Shown: positions 5,126-8,770 of the stretch, piece after piece
How positions within the stretch are numbered: position 1 is the stretch's first letter
How the letters are laid out: each line of letters starts with the position of its first letter
DNA from: Actinomycetales bacterium
GTDB lineage: Bacteria; Actinomycetota; Actinomycetes; Actinomycetales; Cellulomonadaceae
DNA: 8,770 bases
Assembly: GCA_012514835.1 (NCBI GenBank)
Contig: JAAYZM010000410.1
Coordinates: 1-8,770 of the forward strand
Direction of reading: 5' to 3'
Program-made: the position numbers and the translations under genes
Notes under the pieces: model-generated
The model's input: only the letters and a program-made list of their open reading frames with translations
What the model was told of the DNA's origin: nothing
Databases searched by the model: none

Positions 5126-5932
5126 ATGCGCACCGTCATCGAGGCCGCCGTCATCCTCGGCGCCGTCGCCCTGGCCACCTTCGCGGGGTACGGCCTCGCG
5201 GTCGCGTCGGCCGAGCTGGGCGGCGGGGTCGACGGCTGGGATGGCGTCATCGCGGTCCTCGCCGCAGGCATCACCGCGTTCGTCGCGCTCGTGTCCTCGA
5301 CGCTTGCGACGCTCGTGGTCCGCAAGCGCGGCTGGCGGCTCGCGTACGTGATCCTCACCCTCGTGGGCGTCGTGTACCTCGCGCTCGGCGCGTTCACCTC
5401 GGGACGTTCGGCGGGCACCGTCCTCAGCGAGGTGGCCGTGGTCCTGTCGCTCGTGCTCGCCCTGTGGGTGCCCGTGGGCGCCCGGTGGTGGATCGAGCGG
5501 CGCGCGCACGAGGAGGAGGAGCCCGAACGCGAGGTCAGCGGACGGTCCGCCGCGCTCGCCGCGTCCCTGTGCGGCGCCGTCGTGCTCGTCACGGTCGGGA
5601 TCGTCCTCGCCGTCGCCGGGTCGACGCTACCCTCCGGGCTCGCGGGCTTCGCGCTCGTGCTCGTGGTCGCCGCCGCCATGGCGTCCGGCCGGGTCCCCGA
5701 GGTCATGGCGCTCGCCCTCCTCGCGGGCGTCGGGATCTGCGCGGTGCTGTTCGGCCTCACGATGCTCCCCGACGGCGGGCTCGTGGTCGGCGCGCTCGCC
5801 GTCGTCGTCCTCGTGGCCTTCTCGTGGCGACCGCTCGCGGCACGACTCACCAAGGCCCGCAGCGCCGCGATGACCCTCGCCGTCCCCGCCGCGGGACGTC
5901 CCGCCCCGGAGGACGCGGACGTGGAGGACTAG
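5126..5932 (+). CDS. Polytopic membrane protein of unknown function
   Basis: No family recognised. The 268-residue product is almost entirely hydrophobic, with about eight predicted membrane segments near residues 4-27, 40-64, 71-91, 98-118, 142-165, 168-186, 191-213 and 217-234. The halves are joined by a charged linker (about 119-140) containing a run of acidic residues (HEEEEPERE). Two four-helix halves are suggestive of a 4+4 layout, but no internal sequence repeat is evident by eye. The C-terminal 35 residues are hydrophilic and end acidic (EDADVED). No transporter signature or catalytic motif is visible. In-frame starts are ATG 5126, ATG 5117 and GTG 5093; 5126 is preferred because hydrophobic sequence starts directly after it and the CACCAT box lies 7 nt upstream. 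Divergent from dapB; its stop shares CTAG with that of the convergent AraC gene. Coding status is supported by the coherent membrane topology. Confidence 0.72.
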   Translation: MRTVIEAAVILGAVALATFAGYGLAVASAELGGGVDGWDGVIAVLAAGITAFVALVSSTLATLVVRKRGWRLAYVILTLVGVVYLALGAFTSGRSAGTVLSEVAVVLSLVLALWVPVGARWWIERRAHEEEEPEREVSGRSAALAASLCGAVVLVTVGIVLAVAGSTLPSGLAGFALVLVVAAAMASGRVPEVMALALLAGVGICAVLFGLTMLPDGGLVVGALAVVVLVAFSWRPLAARLTKARSAAMTLAVPAAGRPAPEDADVED

Positions 5933-6765
5933 ACGACCGGCGAGGGTGCCAGGAGCGCCGTCACCGCGTCCCGCACCTCGGCGTACCGCGTGGGCGTCAG
6001 TCCCGTGAAGCGCAGCGTCTCGCGCGGCGTGCGGCCCGTGAGCCGGTAGCGCGCGAGCACCCGCACGGCCGCCTCCCCCTGCTCGGGGCCCCCGTGCCCG
6101 CCCACGAAGTGGTGGAACCGCGTCATCGCCGTGAAGTCGTCGAGCCCCACCCCGACGTGCTCGTCCACCGCGGTGTCGAGGATCGGCGCGGGCACGCCCA
6201 CCGCGCGCGCGAGGTCCGTGGCCGTGACGAGCCCCCGGCGCGCCGCGAGCACCGCGACGGCACGGTCGATCATCGCGACGCGGTCCCCCGGGACCTCGCC
6301 GTCGGCCACGGCGTCCGCGAGCGAGCGCGCGAGCTGCTCGGCCCGCTCCTCGTCGTCGGCCCCGCTGCGTATCGCCTCGGTGAAGGCAACCGGGTCCAGT
6401 CCCGCCGTCGCGAGCGCGTCGAGCGGCGCCGCGTCGTCGACAAAGAGGGCATCGAGCCCTAGCGCCGCGAGCCCGTACGCGCGCAGCCGCGCACCGACGT
6501 ACCAGGCCTCGCCGGACTGCTCGAGCACCACGGGGAGTCGCCGGACCCCCGCGACGGTCCCCCCGTTGGGGGTGCGCCGGTGGTCGCGCGGCTCGATCCG
6601 CTCCCCCGGCTCGCCCAGACACACCACCACGGAGGGACGGCCGTTGGGAACCAGCAGGGCGCGCCAGGGAGTACCGGTGGCCTCGGCGCGCAGCACCCAC
6701 GTGTGCTCGACGAGGTGCTCGGTACCGCGCGGCGCGGGGAGGCGGACGTAGCTCGTGATGGCCAT
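5929..6765 (-). CDS. AraC family transcriptional regulator
   Basis: Predicted cytoplasmic DNA-binding regulator of 278 residues. The N-terminal part resembles the DUF6597-type domain of AraC-like regulators: EHTWVLRAEA (20-29), LLVPNGRPSVVVCLGEPG (37-54), and YVGARLRAYGLAALG (89-103) followed by a PLD segment. The C-terminal part carries an AraC-type helix-turn-helix region: LVTATDLARAVGVPAPILDTAVDEHVGVGLDDFTAMTRFHHF (179-220) follows the family pattern of first HTH, linker and R-F anchor. The second HTH (about 230-265) is degenerate; only the TGLTPTRYAEVR end is recognisable. The ligand is unknown. The start is ATG 6765, chosen for the CACGAT box 6 nt upstream; GTG 6783 is an in-frame alternative adding six residues. 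It lies 72 nt downstream of the M16 gene on the same strand and probably has its own promoter. Targets may include the adjacent membrane protein gene, which is a guess. Confidence 0.82.
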   Translation of the reverse strand: MAITSYVRLPAPRGTEHLVEHTWVLRAEATGTPWRALLVPNGRPSVVVCLGEPGERIEPRDHRRTPNGGTVAGVRRLPVVLEQSGEAWYVGARLRAYGLAALGLDALFVDDAAPLDALATAGLDPVAFTEAIRSGADDEERAEQLARSLADAVADGEVPGDRVAMIDRAVAVLAARRGLVTATDLARAVGVPAPILDTAVDEHVGVGLDDFTAMTRFHHFVGGHGGPEQGEAAVRVLARYRLTGRTPRETLRFTGLTPTRYAEVRDAVTALLAPSPVV

Positions 6766-6771
6766 GCCCCC

Positions 6772-6801
6772 ATCGTGGCCCACCGCGGCACTCGGCGTCG
6801 A
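6772..6801 (-). promoter_or_regulatory. Possible leaderless promoter of the AraC-family gene
   Basis: On the minus strand, TCGACG (6801-6796, four of six matches to TTGACA) and CACGAT (6777-6772, one mismatch to TAnnnT) are separated by 18 nt. The -10 box ends 6 nt before the ATG at 6765, as expected for a leaderless transcript. There is no Shine-Dalgarno of normal spacing. This is the best two-part promoter-like arrangement in the window, still inferred from sequence only. Confidence 0.4.
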
Positions 6802-6837
6802 TGCGGCGACGCGGCGACGGTGCGCCCGAGCGGCGGG

Positions 6838-8178
6838 TCAGCGCCGCGCGGGCCCCACGAGGACGCGGCTGCGCGGACGAGAGGCGAGCGACTCGGCGAG
6901 CGCACGCACCTCCTCGGCGGTGACGGCGCGGATCCGCTCGAGCTGCTCGGAGATCGACGCGAGCTCGCCGTGCACCATCTCGGCCTTGCCGAGACGGCTC
7001 ATGCGCGCCCCCGTGTCCTCCATGCCGAGCACCATGCCCCCGCTGAGCTGGCCGGTCGCGCGCGCGAGCTCGGCCGGGGTGATCGGTTCCGTGGCCATGC
7101 GCTCGAGCTCGGCCACGAGCAGGGTGGCGACCTCGTCGACCTTGCCCGGCGCGCACCCGGCGTACAGGCCGAATAGGCCCGTGTCCGCGTGCCCCTGCGC
7201 GAAGCAGTACGTCGAGTAGGCGAGGCCGCGCTTCTCGCGGATCTCCTGGAACAGCCGCGAGCTCATGCCCCCGCCGAGAACGGCGGAGAGCACGGACATC
7301 GCGAAGCGTCGCGGGTCCGTGGCAGTGATGCCCGTGCCGCCGATGATCAGGTGCGCCTGCTCGGTCGCGCGGTGCACCTCGATCTCGGTGCCGAGGCCCG
7401 GGACGCCCTCGGGCTGGGCGTCCGTGCCGTCCCACGGTCGGCGCGCCACCGGGAGCGTCCCCGCGGGCGCGCTCCAGCCACCGGCCTCGAGGGCCGCGGT
7501 GACCTGGGCCACGAGGGCGTCGTGGTCGACGCCACCCGCGGCGGAGATCACGAGCGTGCGGGGCAGGTAGTGCTCGCGGTAGTGGCTGACGACGGCGTCC
7601 CGCGGCACCGCGCGGATCGTGTCGGGGGTCCCCCCGATGGGTCGGCCCAGGGGGTGCGTCCCGAGCACGGCCGCCGCGAACTGCTCGTGGACCACGTCGC
7701 CCGGGTCGTCGTCGTTCATCGCGAGCTCTTCGAGGATGACCCCGCGCTCCATCTCGAGCTCGTCAGCGTCGAGGAGCGCCGAGGTGACCATGTCCGTGAT
7801 GACGTCCACGGCCATGGGCAGGTCGGAGTCGAGCACGCGTGCGTGGTAGCACGTGCTCTCCTTGCCGGTCGAGGCGTTGGCCTCGCCACCCACGGCGTCG
7901 AAGGACTCCGCGATGTCGAAGGCCGTGCGCCGCGGCGTGCCCTTGAAGAGGAGGTGCTCGAGGAAGTGGGTCGAGCCGAAGTGCCCGTCGCGCTCGTCGC
8001 GCGAGCCAACCGGGACCCACGCGCCGATCGTCGCGGAGCGCAGCCCGGGGACGTGCTCGGTCAGGACGCGAAGACCGCCGGGCAGGACCGAGCGGCGCAC
8101 GATGGCGCCGCCGTCCTGCCCGGCGGTCAGCTCGCTGCCGGGGTCACCGGCAGCGACGAGCGGGAGCTCGAGGGGCAC
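6838..8178 (-). CDS. M16 family zinc metallopeptidase (processing-peptidase type)
   Basis: Predicted M16B (insulinase/mitochondrial processing peptidase-like) zinc protease of 446 residues, a normal length for a bacterial single-chain M16B. The inverse zinc motif H71-F-L-E74-H75 lies in GSTHFLEHLLFKGT. The third zinc ligand is E150 or E151 in the VILEELAMNDDDPGD stretch, about 76 residues downstream as in the family. The C-terminal half carries the conserved SSRLFQEIREKRGLAYS segment and LFGLYAGC. No signal peptide is visible, so it is probably cytoplasmic or membrane-associated. The GTG start at 8178 is 1 nt after the pnp stop (TGACGTG) with no clear Shine-Dalgarno, indicating translational coupling to pnp. 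The frame is open further upstream inside pnp, but that part is arginine/serine-rich shadow. The pnp-M16 pairing is widespread in actinobacteria. Substrate unknown. Confidence 0.93.
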   Translation of the reverse strand: MPLELPLVAAGDPGSELTAGQDGGAIVRRSVLPGGLRVLTEHVPGLRSATIGAWVPVGSRDERDGHFGSTHFLEHLLFKGTPRRTAFDIAESFDAVGGEANASTGKESTCYHARVLDSDLPMAVDVITDMVTSALLDADELEMERGVILEELAMNDDDPGDVVHEQFAAAVLGTHPLGRPIGGTPDTIRAVPRDAVVSHYREHYLPRTLVISAAGGVDHDALVAQVTAALEAGGWSAPAGTLPVARRPWDGTDAQPEGVPGLGTEIEVHRATEQAHLIIGGTGITATDPRRFAMSVLSAVLGGGMSSRLFQEIREKRGLAYSTYCFAQGHADTGLFGLYAGCAPGKVDEVATLLVAELERMATEPITPAELARATGQLSGGMVLGMEDTGARMSRLGKAEMVHGELASISEQLERIRAVTAEEVRALAESLASRPRSRVLVGPARR

Positions 8179-8179
8179 G

Positions 8180-8770
8180 TCAGGCGTCGGCCGGGGCCTC
8201 GGCCCCGTCGGCGGCGGAGTCCTCGTCGAGAACCACGTGCAGCGACAGCTTGCCGCGCGGGTCGATCTCGCCGATCTCCACCTGGACCTTCTGGCCCACC
8301 CCGAGCACGTCCTCGACGTTCTCGACGCGCTTGCCGCCCACGAGCTTGCGGATCTGCGAGATGTGCAGCAGACCGTCCTTGCCCGGGGAGAGCGACACGA
8401 ACGCACCGAACGTCGTGGTCTTGACGACCGTGCCGACGAAGCGCTCGCCGACCTCGGGCATGTGCGGGTTGGCGATCGCGTTGATCGCGGCCCGCGCCGC
8501 CTCGGCCGAGGGGCCGTCGACCGCACCGATGTACACGGTGCCGTCGTCCTCGATCGAGATGTCCGCGCCCGTCTCCTCCTGGATCTGGTTGATCATCTTG
8601 CCCTTGGGGCCGATGACCTCGCCGATCTTGTCGGTGGGGACCGTCACGGTGATGACGCGCGGGGCGTGCGGGCTCATCTCGTCGGGGCCGTCGATGGCCT
8701 CGTTGATGACCTCGAGGATCGCGAGGCGCGCGTCGCGGGCCTGCTCCAGCGCGTCGGCGAGCACCTTCGA
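8180..8770 (-). CDS. pnp: Polyribonucleotide nucleotidyltransferase (PNPase), C-terminal part
   Basis: 3'-5' phosphorolytic exoribonuclease involved in RNA turnover; trimeric and cytoplasmic. Only the last 196 residues are visible; the frame is open to the window edge and the catalytic RNase PH domains lie outside. The visible part has the helical lead-in (LADALEQARDARLAIL, 4-19) and a KH domain (about 38-100) with the GXXG loop as G54-P-K-G57 and TGADISIEDDG. An S1 RNA-binding domain (about 106-180) contains VGTVVKTTTFGAFV, DGLLHISQI and GKLSLHV. A short acidic/alanine tail ends the protein, as is common for actinobacterial PNPase. The stop is followed after 1 nt by the M16 peptidase start, so the two are almost certainly in one transcript. 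Confidence 0.97.
   Translation of the reverse strand, partial: SKVLADALEQARDARLAILEVINEAIDGPDEMSPHAPRVITVTVPTDKIGEVIGPKGKMINQIQEETGADISIEDDGTVYIGAVDGPSAEAARAAINAIANPHMPEVGERFVGTVVKTTTFGAFVSLSPGKDGLLHISQIRKLVGGKRVENVEDVLGVGQKVQVEIGEIDPRGKLSLHVVLDEDSAADGAEAPADA

Noticed and set aside
4270..6462. Open frame of about 730 codons on the plus strand, partly antisense to dapB and the AraC gene
   Set aside because: The product is Arg/Ser/Pro-rich with no domain, and three well-supported genes occupy the same DNA in other frames. Long stop-free frames are expected at this GC content.
6803..6818. Tandem 8-mer GCGGCGAC x2 between the M16 and AraC genes
   Set aside because: Two copies of a simple GC-rich octamer have little significance and coincide with no other signal.
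7189..8424. Plus-strand open frame of about 411 codons opposite the M16 peptidase and pnp
   Set aside because: Shadow of two strongly supported minus-strand genes; no recognisable domain.
1..8770. Search for tRNA, rRNA, riboswitch, CRISPR, transposase, integrase, att-like repeats or a defence/secretion module
   Set aside because: Nothing found by reading both strands: genes are closely packed, composition is uniform, and no gene shows mobile-element features.

Overview
This is a very GC-rich window with near-complete coding coverage. Gene content and order point to an actinobacterium, most likely a member of the Micrococcales; the genus cannot be named from the sequence alone. Support comes from the strong G/C third-position preference, frequent GTG starts, few strong Shine-Dalgarno sites, TAnnnT-like boxes 6-8 nt upstream of several starts, and a pnp / M16 peptidase / dapB neighbourhood that is common in actinobacteria. 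No tRNA, rRNA, CRISPR array, transposase, phage gene or obvious transferred island is visible.

Left part, plus strand (2-2525): a gene trio with overlapping stop and start codons. It holds a 5'-truncated succinate-semialdehyde dehydrogenase (gabD) and the two-subunit branched-chain amino acid exporter AzlC-AzlD. A 131-nt intergenic stretch follows, with a perfect hairpin/dyad and a possible promoter. Next on the same strand come a YqhA/UPF0114 membrane protein (2657-3331) and a GNAT acetyltransferase (3328-3849), which overlap by 4 nt.

Middle part: dapB and a small membrane-anchored single-TPR protein form a tight minus-strand pair (5087 to 3870) that converges on the GNAT gene. A polytopic membrane protein of unknown function (5126-5932) is transcribed divergently from dapB across a 38-nt gap. 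It converges on an AraC-family regulator (6765 to 5929), and the two stop codons share one CTAG.

Right part, minus strand: the C-terminal third of polynucleotide phosphorylase (pnp, KH and S1 domains) runs in from the window edge. A complete M16B zinc peptidase follows it after 1 nt.

Functionally this is mostly housekeeping: RNA turnover (PNPase), lysine and diaminopimelate synthesis (DapB), a processing-type peptidase, and an amino-acid export/semialdehyde oxidation cluster. I did not find a convincing undescribed system. The observations most worth a second look are a recurring leaderless-promoter-like box in front of three genes, the gabD-azlCD coupling, the dapB start-codon ambiguity, and two unusually compact convergent gene ends.
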